A stretch of DNA of 64,000 nt from Cryptomeria japonica (GCF_030272615.1 NC_081414.1:813229069-813293068); one strand, 5' to 3'; shown: positions 11,671-23,533, numbered from the stretch's first letter. Notes: generated by a model not told the origin, from the sequence alone. Numbers and translations are program-made.

Positions 11671-12495
11671 TGTTGGCATTTTGAGTTTGTTGGAATTTTG
11701 CATAGAGATTGCATTAATGATATGTTGTTTTTGATATTGGCTAGTAACCGGTAAGAAGAGATTTGTGGAAGATGTTGTAAACCGGTATGTAAAAGTTTGT
11801 GAGTTGAACCGGTGAAAAGGGTTAAACCTTTCTAAGCAATGTAACCGGTAAACCATATCAGTTGTTAAACCATAACCGATCAAGTTTGATGGTTTATTAT
11901 CTGATAATCAATAATGATGGAGACACGTGTGATCATTGTATGAGGATAAGTTCAAATTGTTTTGGCCCGTTTGTTTTTTGTCTAGGGAAGGAGCAAAGTG
12001 GATTGCATCTAATGCACAGCGCGTGATGAGTTACAAAGTCCGATGAAGCGGTGATCATGGAGTGGTTAGAATTTTCTTGAAGAATGTGAAGAGATTGTCA
12101 TGATTTCTAACGGTCAATATTGTACCAATTTGTTTGTAATCTCGATGATGAGAATTAGGTTTTTGTTGTTTTACCGACCTAACTGATTTGTATTTAAGGT
12201 CGATGAAGTTGTTTGTAAAGTTTGTTGGCAAGATTGATAGAAACCTGTTGAGTGTGTAGTTGCCTAACCGGTGAATGGATCTGCACTTTGAGTGAAGGTA
12301 GATTGAAGCTAAGAAAGATCTGATCAAGAAAATGTAGTGCTACTCAAACAGATCAAGAAAACCTGTTGTTTTCTAACAATTACAACAGTAGTGAAATCCC
12401 TTAACCAGGTAAGCTCTAACAAGCTTGGTTACTCATTAAATCCTCTAACAAGGTGGTCCATTAGCTTGGATTCTTAAATCCTCCAACAAGGTTAC
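11671..12495 (+). repeat. 3' LTR of Copia 1, truncated
   Basis: It matches 5722 onward, with an internal deletion of about 55 bp after GATATGTTGT. It stops at 12495 where the 5' LTR of Copia 2 begins. The remaining part (about 550 bp, including the poly-C tract) is not seen elsewhere in the window. Confidence 0.85.
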
Positions 12496-12957
12496 TGTTG
12501 AAATGTGGTGACTAATCAGCAAAGTACTGTACATTCACCACATATCCTCGTCGAAGTCCATGGCTGAATTGGGCCCTAGGCAGGGGTTCAGGGGCGGCAG
12601 CCCCTAAGAAAAGTGGGGGTTCGGGGGCGGGAGCCCCCGAGAAAATTTTTTGCGATTTTTTTTTTTGATGAAAATTGACATTGTAATAAAACCCTAAAAA
12701 GGCCGACTTTGTTTTTGCCCTAAAAATGCATGTTATAAGAGGCTGGGATGCTTAAGGCATTGTAAGGTTGATGTATTGTTTTTGCTAGATAATAAGAAAG
12801 TTTGGACGGCTCTGTATGGTGGACGTAACCCATTCTGGGTGAACCACGTTAAATCTCTGTGTTATCTGTGTCTTATTTTATTTTTTTATCTTTTGTATTT
12901 AAATCTGCATATAATTGTTAGTTCATATTTGCTTCGGATTTGCTTGAAACCCTAACA
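12496..12957 (+). repeat. 5' LTR of Copia 2
   Basis: TG...CA ended and directly followed by ATTGGTATCAAAGCGAG (PBS, 12958-12974). It contains a GC-rich double hairpin-like stretch (GGGGGCGGGAGCCCCCGAG and a related copy, 12590-12642). Confidence 0.82.
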
Positions 12958-13015
12958 ATTGGTATCAAAGCGAGGTATTCTGTAAATTGGCAAGACTCAG
13001 ATTTGAGTGGGAGCA

Positions 13016-14050
13016 ATGGAGGATTCTAAATTTAAGGTGGAAAATTTTAACGGCCAGAATTATTAGTTATGGAAAATGCAGATGGAGGATTACCTGTATC
13101 AAAAGGATTTGTGGCGGCCATTGGAAGGTAAGGCAAAGAAACTGACCACAATGTCAGATGAAGAGTGGGACATTTTAGATAGAAAGGCACTGGGATCCAT
13201 TCTATTGTTCTTTGCGCCGTCTGTAGCATTCAATATAACAGAAGCAAAAACGGCTGTAGATTTGATGGCAACATTGGCTAAGTTGTATGAGAAACCCTCG
13301 GCTTCGAATAAGGCATTTCTTATGAAGCGTTTGTTTAATTTGAAAATGAGTGAGGGAGGATCTGTAGTGGAGCACTTAAATGAATTTAATACAATTACCA
13401 GTCAATTGTCTTTGGTAAAAATTACCTTTGCAGAAGAGGTTAGGGCTCTTTTGATTTTATGTTCTTTGTCAGAAAGCTGGAATAGCTTGGTTATGGCTGT
13501 AAGTAACTCTGTCTCTGGGAAAAATACTTTGGTATTTGATGATATTATTGGTGTTATCCTAAGCGAGGAAATGCGAAGGAAAAGCACAGGTGAGACTCCA
13601 ACATCATCGGGTAATGTTTTGAATGTGGAGAACAGAGGAAGATCAAAGGAAAGAGGAAAAGGCCCGTGGAATGAGAAGTCACGAGGGAAGTCAAAGAAAG
13701 GATGCTCTCAATCTAGAGGAAAGAAAGATTGCTGGTATTGCGGAAACCCTGGTCATCTAAAGAAAGACTGTTGGTCTCGAAAAAACAGAGGAGACAAAAA
13801 TGAAAATGACAGTAAGGAAGCTAATATTGCAAGTAATACTTTACAAGATGCTTTAATCTTATGTTTGGATAATGTTAATGATTCCTGGGTAATAGATTTT
13901 GGGGCTTCATTTCATGCTACACCCCATAGAAAATATTTTCTAGATTATGTTCAAGGTGATTTTGGACAGGTATATTTGGGTGATGATGAGCCCTGTCAAA
14001 TTGTTGGAAAAGGAAAGATAAAGATCAAGTTGCAGAATGGAAATGACTGA
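13016..14050 (+). pseudogene. Copia 2 gag and protease
   Basis: The natural start is the ATG at 13016 (MEDSKFKVENFNGQNY), followed by an in-frame TAG at 13064-13066; the open part resumes at LWKMQMEDYL. Visible: the UBN2-type gag (WDILDRKALGSI, LYEKPSASNKAFLMKRLFNLKM), zinc knuckle CWYCGNPGHLKKDC (about 13732-13773) and a protease whose active-site context reads WVIDFGASFHAT, with Phe where Ser/Thr is normal. A TGA ends it at 14050 and the frame continues after it. Confidence 0.9.
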
Positions 14051-15373
14051 TTTCTGCAGGAGGTAAGACATGTTCCTAATTTAAGAAGAAATTTAATTTC
14101 TGCAGGGCAACTAGATAGTGAAGGTTGCACAGTTACCCTCTCAAACAGTATGTGGAAGGTCACTAAAGGATCATTAGTAATAGCTAAAGGTGCTAAGGTA
14201 GGCACATTATATCTGTGTACAGGTAACACTTACTCTACCCTAGCTACTACAGATAAAGTTACTGCAGGGACAACAACAATAAATGTTGCAAGAACAAATT
14301 CGATAATGTGGCACCATAGGCTTGGGTACATGAGTGAGAAAGGGATGAAAACCCTTCACTCCAAAAATCTATTGCCAGGACTAAAGAAGATTGATTTAGA
14401 GTTCTGTGAAAACTATGTTTATGGTAAACAGAAAAGAGTCAGATTTCTCAAGGTTGGGAAAGAGAAGAAGAGTGAGAAGTTAGAGCTTGTACATTCAGAT
14501 GTATGGGGACCGGCTCAGGTATCATCTCTTGGTGGCTCTTATTATTATGTTATTTTTATTGATGACTCAACCAGAAAAACATGGGTATATTTCCTAAAAC
14601 AAAAATCAGATGTTTTTGAAACTTTTAAGAAATGGAAAGCTTTGGTTGAGAATGAGACAGGAAAAAAGTTGAAGTGTCTCAAATCAAATAATGGAGGTGA
14701 ATATTGCAGCAAAGCATTTGAAGATTGCTGCTCCTTAAATGGGATTCGAAAGCAGAAGACAGTTCCAAGAACTCCACAGGAAAATGGTGTGTCAGAGAGA
14801 ATGAATAGGACTATCATGGAACGCGCGAGGAGCATGAAATTGCATGTTGGATTGCCCTTACATTTTTGGGCAGATGTTGTACATACTATTGTCTATTTGA
14901 TAAATAGAGGACCTTCAACCCCTTTGGATGGTGGTATTCTAGAGGAGGCATGGATTGGTAAAAAGGTAAATTATTTTTTTCTAAAAACTTTTGGTTGTGA
15001 AGCTTTTGTCCATGTTGATAAAGAAAACAGAACCAAGCTTGATGCTAAATCTCAAAAATGTACCTTCATTGAATATGGGATAGATGAATATGGCTATCGG
15101 TTATGGGATTTTGAAAATAAGAAAATAACTAGAAGTAGAGATGTTATATTCAATGAGAAGGTTATGTATAAAGAACAGATGCAAGAAAAGAAGCATGAAC
15201 AGGACAAACAAGAATATGTGGTGTTGGATGAGATTCCTGAAAATGAAATGCCACAGGTACCTAATGCTCAGCAACAACAGATTGTCCCACAAACTCCTGC
15301 AAGTGTTAGACATTCTATGAGGACAAGTAGACCCCTGAAATATTTTCTCCTTCTTTGTATTCTTTTTTATTAA
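14051..15373 (+). pseudogene. Copia 2 integrase
   Basis: The polyprotein resumes with VRHVPNLRRNLISAGQL, then the pre-integrase block MWHHRLGYMSEKGM. Its CxxC zinc partner is degraded (FCENYVYGK). The catalytic core has Asp in HSDVWGP, Asn replacing the second Asp (KSNNGGEY, about 14686-14709), and Glu in GVSERMNRT. The C-terminal block FLKTFGCEAFVHV is present. The frame ends at 15373, after which the RT linker is in another frame. Changed catalytic residues in both protease and integrase mark this as a dead copy. Confidence 0.9.
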
Positions 15374-15734
15374 CGGATTCTGGTGAACCAGAAGAATATG
15401 AAGAAACAATGCAGGTGGATGTCAAACAACAGTGGGAGCTAGGCATGAAAGAGGAGATGGATTCCTTGATGAAAAATAAGATTTGGGACTTAGTCCCTTT
15501 ACCTGCAGAAAAAAGAGCCTTGCCTAACAAATGGGTTTATCGGTTGAAGGAGGAGGAAGTCAAAAAAGATATAAGGTCAGACTTGCGGTAAAAGGTTTTG
15601 CACAGAAAAAGGGTATAGATTATGATGAAATATTTTCTCCAGTTGTAAAAATGACTTCAATTAGAATTGTACTTAGTCTTGTGGCTGCAGATGATTTACA
15701 TCTTGAACAATTAGATGTCAAAACAGCTTTTCTC
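15355..15734 (+). pseudogene. Copia 2 reverse transcriptase, N-terminal remnant
   Basis: Two overlapping frames (15355-15591 and 15531-15752) together show the RT N-terminus: WELGMKEEMDSLMKNKIWDL, PNKWVYRLK, then after a frameshift KVRLAVKGFAQKKGIDY and LDVKTAFL. The conserved YVDD region and everything after it is gone. The homology breaks at about 15734. Confidence 0.87.
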
Positions 15735-16152
15735 GCTAAAGGTTTGGCTTAATACATCTTACCAAGTTTCTTCCATAGCTTATTTGCATAGGACTCTTCA
15801 CACACATTAAAACAAAGCCTACCAAGCACAATTTGATTGGACCCTTGGCTTTATGGTCCATAACATCATATTGAGCAACTACAATAGGATCTATTGGTTT
15901 CGAGACATTCTTATCAACAACTTTCCACAAATCTCAATCTATTAATAGATCATCCATCTTCAGCTTCCACATTTCAAAATTGTTTTCAAAAAAATTCTCT
16001 ACCTATATTTTCTCTAATGAATTTTCCATCTAAAATTTCCTGCAACAAGATAACAAAATATCTTTTGCACAAGCTCCCACTCAAATTTAGATTAGTTCAA
16101 AAACTCAACAACCCACAACTAAAACCAAAGGTAATCAAACTCTAATACCACT
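15735..16152 (-). pseudogene. Antisense Copia gag fragment with primer-binding site
   Basis: On the minus strand, starting near 16150, TGGTATTAGAG (PBS) is followed downstream by gag: FEMWKLKMDD (about 15950-15980), LWKVVDKNVSKPIDPIVVAQ, DHKAKGPIKLCL and LWKKLGKMY with an in-frame stop. The arrangement LTR-PBS-gag on the minus strand shows the left part of an antisense Copia element, cut where it meets Copia 2. Confidence 0.82.
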
Positions 16153-16474
16153 TGAAAGGAAGTTGAGTTCACGGAACAACTTTCTTCACTAGAGGGAAAC
16201 AGAAAAACTTTCTAAATCTTTAAAACAGTTACAAAAATTAAACAAAAATAACACAAACAACATCCCTACAAAAACTTTTTTTCATGACTTTCAAAAACAA
16301 AAACTTTAATATCACAAAATCTAGACATGATCTTGCAACAAAAATGTATTGACATTCTTATTTAGTTAATATGTAGCTTTGAGAAAAAATTTGGACTAAT
16401 TCATGCTCAAATATAAACTTACTATAAATAGTAACATTATGTAAATGCAAGTTTGAGACACCATTTTCCTAACA
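16153..16474 (-). repeat. Antisense Copia 5' LTR
   Basis: On the minus strand it starts TGTTAGGAAAATGGTGTCTC (16474) and ends TTCCTTTCA (16153) directly before the PBS. 322 bp, TG...CA, with a TACTATTTATAGTAA palindromic TATA-like stretch inside. Confidence 0.68.
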
Positions 16475-18907
16475 ATATTTGCATAAAATAAAAAGTTTAC
16501 TACATTCTTTTCAAGATGAAAGCATTACATCGTCTACCAAAATATAATCCCTCATGAGTGGCAGACAACATTTGTAGTGTAAACAAAGTAGTTAAACACT
16601 TAATTGTGCATTGGCTGATTTAATCCCCTATTTATGTTAATTAGAAAATGCTGATTTTTTAGTGTGCACATGGTATATTACTTAACTAATTTCATATTAG
16701 ATTTTAGTTATACTTGATACTTAAATAGGTCATTTCTTTTTTTATCACAATATAAAATTAAGATAATTGTGATGATTTTAGCATGTCTCAAAGTTGAATT
16801 CTTCTCTTTGTAACAAAGATTTTATCATTTTACATTATGCTAATTTCATTTCTACATCTAATGAATTCTTTGGTTTTAGAGCATTTCCACTACTTCTCTT
16901 TTCTATGGAAAGGTGTTTTGGTTGTAAGTGATCCTCAAACTTTATGGGGTTGATCAACAACTCTCTAATGATATGAAAGCTCTAGATTTGCAAGCAACAA
17001 ACAGACCTCGTTATTAAGCTTATAGGCACAAAAACAACTAAATTAATTTAAGATTTGATTCAAAAAAATTCAATTGCTTTGAGTGTTCAAAGAATTTTGC
17101 ATGAGAAATTTGAACGATTAGCATTTAATATTTAAAATTTAAAGAATTTTGAATGAGAAATTTGTATGCTTAGCATTAAAAAATTAGAATTTACAATTGT
17201 ATGATTTAGTACAATGATCATACAAACAACCACCATCATTGCATAAATCGACATATTCTAGGACATTCTTGCTTGCGTCAACTCAACATCATCACGAGTA
17301 TGAATTTCACAATTTTCAACATAGCTCTCTCTACAACTAATGGCATCACTATATGACAACAAATTTTTTTCAAAGGTTTTAGCACCTTAATCAAATTAGT
17401 GATAAGGGGTTGTCCAACTCAAGTGCTTAAGGTTGAGGCCCCTAGCCTCGTGGGGAGCCAAGCCCTTGGTCTTGTGGGGAGCACAACACCCAATTAGTCC
17501 CAAAACAAGGGGCTAAACTTAGCAATCATCCACTACTTAGCCCTTGCAACACCACTTGACCAAGCATCATTGTATGGTTGCTAGAATACTACTAGATGCA
17601 ATTGTTGTCTAAAGGAGCTTCATATTAAAAAAAAAAAAAAAAAATTGCATAGAAATAGGTGTTGGAAAACTATATTCACACATTGTATGACCATTCTTTT
17701 TTTTTTCTCAACTTTCCCGCTAGTACCTATTACCTTAGTTTGATATTAATTATTTTGTTTTAACTCATACTTCAGATATTTTGCAAAATATGGGACCACT
17801 TTTCATGTTACAAGGGTTCCAATTTTACATGTTTTTATCTCTAATCTATATAAAATCATGAGTTTTTTTCAACTTTTCCTTTCATAATCACCCTTAACAA
17901 AAGAAACTATAATTCTTGACAAGACAATATTCAAAATCATTTCAAGTCTTGCCCGATCTCTACAGACTTGTCCTAAACTAGGCACACAAAATTGAAAGAT
18001 AGCATAAAAAACCATAAATGATGGTGTCCTAAGATTGGTTTGGAGCAACATTGAGATTTATCTCACATATTTAATGACCATGCATTACTTCAACCAAAAT
18101 TTGGGAGATTTATGGAGATGAGCATCACTCTCCATTCCCAAATCATGTCATGGACAATTTTGTGCACATTAATGATTGTGATAACCTACCAGATGATGAT
18201 GATGATATAAGAGTAGGTTGATTACTTGGCAACTCTTGAGAATTGTGATAACATTAAGGGTTCCCTGATGCTCCTCCTACAGCCAGACATTAATTATTTA
18301 GCTTATATAACTTCAAATCTAGATTCAAAGATTTGAATCATTATCCTAAGGTTGGTGATTCTTCCAGTCCAACATTAGCAAATTTATCTCCAAGTACATA
18401 TTTAGACATCTTGTGTGGACACATCATGGAATGGCTAGTATAGTTGGATGACAAACATTGAGATCACATCATCTCCATCGTGTGTTGCTTCAATTCATTC
18501 TTTACAAGATATACATCATCTTCAAAATCCGATACATTGTGATGACCACATGATATGTATTACAAAGTTCACTTTTTGAGTCCCATTTTGTAGACAAGAG
18601 GACACTTGAGGACTTACATCTCCTTTATAGGATCCCCTTCATCATTGTTGTCACACCATCTTCATGTTTAGATCTTGTTCTTCATTTTTCTGTAGATGGT
18701 TCTAGCTTGTCACCATCATTTATTGGGCTTGTACTAGACCTAATAATGGCATAATTTCATAGAAACATGGTAACAATTGAGCAAAGTTTAAAGGCATCGT
18801 CGTAGTACATTATGATCTTTTTTGCATCATGGAAAGACATCCTGCATTTCTACTTCGTTTTATTTCTTCCTAAAGGAATGATGTTTGATGCTTTCATATC
18901 TTCATCA
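16475..18907. other. Gene-free AT-rich sequence
   Basis: No supported gene. It contains a poly-A run (17629-17644), a poly-T run (about 17698-17707) and a short GC-rich patch with the phrase TCGTGGGGAGC repeated in variant form (about 17450-17490). The rest is unassigned, probably decayed repeat. Confidence 0.5.
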
Positions 18908-19092
18908 TCAATTCTCAAAAACTCCACCATCACTACAAGAGAGATTATGCATTGACAAAAGGTAAGGATGTAGGGTCAAGGGGAGAAGGGGAGGCAAGTG
19001 GTATACAATCTTCATCATCATCATTTCTCAAGAATTCCACCATCACTACAAGAGATTATGCATTGACACGAGGTATGGATGGACAATAAAGG
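18908..19092. repeat. Imperfect direct duplication, offset about 112 bp
   Basis: A block of about 70 bp (CTCCACCATCACTACAAGAG ... TTATGCATTGACA ... GGTA.GGATG) occurs near 18908-18975 and again at 19012-19090 with several changes. No coding capacity was recognised. 19095-20377 beyond it is unassigned apart from a GTGTGCGTGT microsatellite at about 19741-19775. Confidence 0.7.
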
Positions 19093-20377
19093 AGAGAAAG
19101 AGAAGCAAGGAGTATATGGTCTCTCTCCTATATTGGGAGCATTGATTGTACATTGATAACAAACAATCTTTCGAGGGTGTGTTGAGTCCTCCTCCCTACC
19201 ATTAATTGTACATGTTTGTTTGTAGTGTCTAATTTTTTTAATTAAAGAAGAAAATTTTTTAAAAAAAATCCTTGCAATTTTTCTACTTAACTTCACTTCT
19301 AAAAAAATTGTTTGCGCATGGATACCTAACATGTCCTTGTCACTAAGACTCATTCTTGCATCTTTGCATTTTTTCACACTCCATAAGTTAGACTTGAGAG
19401 AGGGTATTTAGACAAACATGCTATATCATTAACTATTTTCATTGGGTTTCCTCATTGTACCAGTTTCATTTTTCTATCTAATGAATTATCTAGTTTCATA
19501 GCATTTTCATTGCTTCTCTCTTGTAGAGAAGATTGTTTTGGTTGCAAATAATCCTCCAAAGGGTTGATAAACAACTTTTACATCTTTGAAAGGAACCAAT
19601 TATTAGAGCAGTAAAATAAAGAGATATTCATTCACTAAAAGCCTTATCTTTAAGATTCTAACCAGTATAGATGTCTATGGTGTATGCAAACATTTGAGCT
19701 ATACATTAGAACTTTTAATGGCAGCGAGAATTGACTTGCTGCGTGTGCGTGTGCGTGTTCATGCTCGTGTGTGTTGACATCTTTCTGAGGGGAAATAATT
19801 TACGATTTAGCCTGCAAAGAAGTCTTTTAATAGTAAACGTTACTAAATTAATAGCATGACTGGCTCTAAAAGATTCCAATAAAAACTAGCAGCCATTAAA
19901 ATTCACATCAAAACTATTAAGTACGTGCAAACCCAGAGAGGATTTCTCCTCCATTCTGACGGTAAAATGAATACATTTGACACACGTGATAATCAAATGG
20001 GATGTCATACTCATGACCTTGATTAACCAAGATGATCTTAAGGGACGTTGTTAATGGTTCCTATTTTCTTCAAGTTTATCTCGATTTAGGATTATGGATA
20101 TTATCATTTATTATACATTTTATGCTTCATTACGTCCTTCTATACAATTCAACTCATAGGAGTCCAATGATACAAATACAACGAAAGTTGACATCAACTA
20201 ACTCAAACTTCGCAGCAAGGATTTACAAACATCGATCGGTCCTACAATCCATTCTGATCTTTAAGCACATTAAAAGTGACCACAATTATCAAATATACAA
20301 TACTGAATATACAAGAAAAAAAAAGATGACAAATTGCAAATCTAATGAAATGATGCTTTTCACGATACTGTACACGG

Positions 20378-20593
20378 TCACTTTTTTTTAGCATCATTGC
20401 CCTTGTCTGTTAGCATCATTGCCCTTGTCCAATGCTCAATGTCTTCTGGCTGTGAGGACGGTGGAGGCAATGTAGGATGTTCCACCATGTCCCACTCGTC
20501 AAACACACTCTGTGCTTTTTCCGCGTCTGATAGTTGATTTGGATAAGCCAAACTCGTAATTCGCCTTGACCCATCTCCTCTTGGGAGAGACTT
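20378..20593 (-). CDS. Unrecognised host-like gene, last exon
   Basis: On the minus strand, an acceptor (GAATAG|AAG at 20593/20594) opens a frame of 71 codons ending with TGA at 20378-20380. The product starts KSLPRGDGSRRITSLAYPNQ, continues with FDEWDMVEHPTLPPPSSQ and EDIEHWTRAMMLTDKGNDA, and ends KKK. The frame has no ATG, so it is only visible as a spliced exon. An 18-21 bp tandem duplication (AGCATCATTGCCCTTGTC twice, 20391-20430) lies at its C-terminal end and keeps frame. Acidic and proline-rich, with no domain I can name. It joins in phase 0 to the exon at 20705-20779. It could be a decayed gene fragment rather than a live gene. Confidence 0.45.
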   Translation of the reverse strand, partial: KSLPRGDGSRRITSLAYPNQLSDAEKAQSVFDEWDMVEHPTLPPPSSQPEDIEHWTRAMMLTDKGNDAKKK

Positions 20594-20704
20594 CTATTCA
20601 AGAATACATGCAATATATATTAATAAATATAAAGCAATAAATAAATGCTATTGATTTGAAATAAAATATTATGCGTTACAACCAAATATCATCACAAATT
20701 TTAC

Positions 20705-20779
20705 ATGTTTGCTCTCTCTTAAACTGCTTGATGATATTCTGGAATCTGCTATTGATTGATCCTCTCCTAGGTTATTAGG
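20705..20779 (-). CDS. Unrecognised gene, internal exon (copy 2)
   Basis: A 75-bp, 25-codon phase-0 exon candidate: acceptor CTGGCAG|CCT and donor CAT|GTAAAA. Peptide PNNLGEDQSIADSRISSSSL then RESKH. The same peptide, slightly changed, is encoded by the exon at 20880-20991, showing a tandem exon duplication about 190 bp apart. Base changes keep the reading frame, which argues for past coding function. Confidence 0.42.
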
Positions 20780-20879
20780 CTGCCAGTAAAAAAAGTAATT
20801 TATATAAATTCACATATAATATATCATTTATGTTTTTTAATTAAAAAAAATAATGTCATTTATGTGTTACAAACTATAC

Positions 20880-20991
20880 CATCACAGTTTTTGCATGTTT
20901 GCTCTCCCCTAAACTGCTTGATGATATTCTGGAATCAGCTACTGATTGATCTATTCCAAGCTTGTTAGGCTGCTGCATGTATCTTCTAGAC
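20880..20991 (-). CDS. Unrecognised gene, internal exon (copy 1)
   Basis: An exon candidate with acceptor TTCCAAG|G and donor GTGATG|GTATAG. It encodes SRRYMQQPNKLGIDQSVADS then RISSSSLGESKH and AKTVM. In the paralogous exon the corresponding donor is altered and an earlier GT appears to serve. No upstream exons could be assigned in 21000-21540. Confidence 0.4.
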
Positions 20992-21569
20992 CTTGGAAAA
21001 AAGTAGATAATGAATTAAGTAGAATATGAGCAATTATTCCCAAAAAGTTAAAAGAGTCCAACCAAGAAATCTTATGCAATGAACAATAGATGTGTAGTTA
21101 GAAATATCAAACTGAATTTCCAAAACTTAGGCTGTTGCACTGAAATATTTCAACAGCCGCATAATAATCTAGGACATCCACGAGTAACTACAATATCAAT
21201 CAATAATCAGATCTAAGCTCCAGGTTTCTAAGACAAATATACAACTTTGTACAGGATAGGTTGAAAAAATAATTAAATATTTTATGTCCACCTGCTAAAT
21301 CAATGAGATTTAAATTGCATATTGCAATGCAGGAGGCAAACTATAAGAAAAGAATGAGGATAACTACAACTCAATATGCATGATCTAAGAATAATCAAGC
21401 AGGAGTTATATATAACTAAATATAGCAATAATACACAGTACAATGTATCCATCTATATAATAATATTATTAATAACTAATGACAAAATAATACAAATTAC
21501 ATTTATAGTATTTTATTAGCATGTTTTTCTGTTTAGTAAATCCTAAAGAATCTTATAAGACAAGAAAAA

Positions 21570-22085
21570 TGGAAAGCTCCAGACATGGGGAGCAACCTTA
21601 ACTTTGATGGTGCTTCCCATGGAAATCCTGGACAACTAGGCACTGGTTATGTTTTTAGGGATGCTTCTAGAGTTTTTGTGATTAGTGGTTCTCAGTATCC
21701 AGGCATAAAATCTAACAATGCTGCTGAGTGGGAAGCACTTCTAGCCAGCTTATTACTGATTTTCTCTGAGGGTTACTGTAATGTTATGGTGGAGGGGGAT
21801 TCACTGATTGTTATTACTGCCTTGGAAAAAACAAGATTGCCTTAACTGACAGCTGCAATCCACTCTAGAAGAAATCCTTATTTGGTTCAATAAATTTGAA
21901 TCAGAGTAGATTCCTCGCTGTTATTGTGAAAAAAACAAAGTTGCAGATGTTTTAACTATTATGACATTGATGTCTAATATTTATTCTCAAGAAAGTTGTG
22001 CTATATATGACTGGGATGGGCTTGCCAAACTTATAGAAGAGGATAAAAAAGTGTGTTGTATATTAGGCCATATGACTAAGGCTTG
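21570..22085 (+). pseudogene. LINE RNase H domain remnant
   Basis: The plus-strand frame from 21585 reads NLNFDGASHGNPGQLGTGYV, FRDASRVFVISGSQ, SNNAAEWEALLASL and MVEGDSLIVITALE: the type I RNase H fold of plant LINEs with first Asp (FDGA), Glu (AEWEA) and second Asp (EGDS). After a stop at 21843 the frame continues with WFNKFESE, a stop, YCEKNKVADVLTIMTL, which carries the last conserved region in altered form (normally N-x-x-A-D-x-L-A). Reverse transcriptase and endonuclease are absent, so this is a 5'-truncated copy. Confidence 0.8.
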
Positions 22086-23432
22086 AGCTTATTGCTTGTT
22101 GAGTCCTGTGTATGTAGGGTGATGGCCAGCTAGTGTAGCGATACTTCGCATGTATCTTGGCCGGGCTTCCCTTTGGTCTTTCTAGTACTCATGATTGCAA
22201 TGAATGCTGAGTGTGGAGGCAGTAAGTCTCGGGCTCTCTTCATCCATCAATCCTTTCTTCCTCAACCACCGGCTGGCTATTTCTTCACGTCGTCGCAACC
22301 GTTTCTCCAACTCTTTCAATTGCAGCACTTCCATGCTCTCCTCATGATATATGGTTGTATCCCGTTGGTTGTTTTTAGCTGCTTGATGATTATCTTTTTC
22401 TACGTCTTGATTGGTGTAGTTTTGATTCATTTTGCTACACTTCCATATGGCAGGTCATGGTGCTGGCTCCTCCCATGATCCTCTTCATAAAGGGGGAGTT
22501 TTGTATCGTCTCTCACATATTTTTCACTGCCCTAATACTCTTCTGAATTTGGTGAGGTCAATTTTAGGATGGGGGCATAGCTGATACTGATGATTTATGT
22601 TCCAAGGCTTTGATTTTAGAGGGTTTTTAAGAGAATGTGGGCCTCAATTAAGGAGAATGTAAATCTTTGTTTAGAAGCATGCCTGGTTTTGGCAGTCAAA
22701 TAGATATTTGATAGATGATGGAGGCTCCTGACTTTGTGAAGCTTTGTTTAAAGGTGATATGAGATGAAATCATCGGCCTCAACCATAAGGTGAATAATCC
22801 AATGGTTTTCCAAGACCTGGGACTGATGATAAAGAAGTTAATTATTTCACATCATAAAGGTGTATTGGAGGTTGTCAGTGGGCAAACTCTCCCCAATTTG
22901 GAAAACAATATCCTGTCTCACTCAATGCACCATGCTAAAGTTATTAAAGGTCTCAAATTTGAAGGTTTGGAGGATTCAGCATTCCAAGGGATGGGAAAGG
23001 TAAGGATGGTTTTGTATATCTGGCAATGGTGTCCCTAGTAGAACTTACAACAGGTGGAGATCAGACCCTAGTGGTACAAAGTGTGGCTTGATGGAATCAT
23101 TCAAATTTATGGTAATGTGGTAGTATGGCTGGCAGCCATTATGTGATGCATTAAGGTGCCTTTGTTATCTCTAGGCTTTTTGGTTTCGCGCTATCCTCCA
23201 TTGTGCCCTATAGGACTGCTATTATCTTCTTCAGCTTTTTGCCTTTTATTAGGTTTTGTTGCCCCTTCTTGTGTATCTTCACTACTTGTTCTATTACCTA
23301 ATATGCCTCTGCGTGTGTTGTTTACATAGGTTTATCATATGCTATGCATTCCAGTTTCTCTGGTTGCAGTCTGGGGTAAGGCCTCATAATATTAGTATCA
23401 ACATACTAGTATTCTTTATTATTATCTAAAAG
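22086..23432 (+). mobile_element. Probable 3' part of the LINE
   Basis: It follows the RNase H domain directly. Small frames (22173-22478, 22790-23038) are not recognisable. The end near 23400-23432 (AGTATTCTTTATTATTATCT then AAAA) resembles a plant LINE 3' terminus. I found no convincing target duplication, so the boundaries are soft. Confidence 0.4.
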
Positions 23433-23528
23433 GAGGTGACCAATCTTAACTCGACAATTATTTAAACAGTATTCATTTTGTGCAAAAAAGTACCATAGAA
23501 AGTGGATACGTATATATTGTTCTAAAAG

Positions 23529-23533
23529 GGACC
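23529..23533. other. Target-site duplication of unit A (left)
   Basis: GGACC, repeated at 29791-29795 directly outside the CAACA/TGTTG ends. Confidence 0.8.

Larger units (their letters stand above)
5722..12495 (+). mobile_element. Copia element 1, degenerate, 3' LTR truncated
   Basis: The order is LTR (5722-7161), PBS, gag, protease, integrase, RT, RNase H, polypurine tract, then partial 3' LTR (11671-12495), which is the Copia order (integrase before RT). The two LTRs start with the same words (TGTTGGCATTTTGA). The 3' LTR lacks about 55 bp present near 5780-5840 of the 5' LTR and is cut at 12495 by Copia element 2. Multiple stops and frameshifts show the copy is inactive. Confidence 0.93.
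12496..15734 (+). mobile_element. Copia element 2, 3'-truncated
   Basis: 5' LTR 12496-12957 (462 bp, TGTTGAAATG...CCTAACA), PBS, then gag-protease-integrase-RT in Copia order. It stops within the RT at LDVKTAFL, where sequence switches to an antisense Copia gag. Most of the RT, the RNase H and the 3' LTR are missing, so no target duplication can be checked. It is nested in the 3' LTR of Copia 1 and is therefore younger. Confidence 0.9.

Noticed and set aside
12491..12495. GTTAC before Copia 2 and also before Copia 1 (5717-5721) as a shared target duplication
   Set aside because: In Copia 1's own 5' LTR the sequence GGTTAC is present at the matching position (about 6595-6600), so the second GTTAC is simply LTR sequence. 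Copia 2 has no 3' end to test.
22182..22430. Minus-strand 82-codon charged ORF
   Set aside because: Lies in the LINE 3' region; no recognisable domain and no splice or promoter context.
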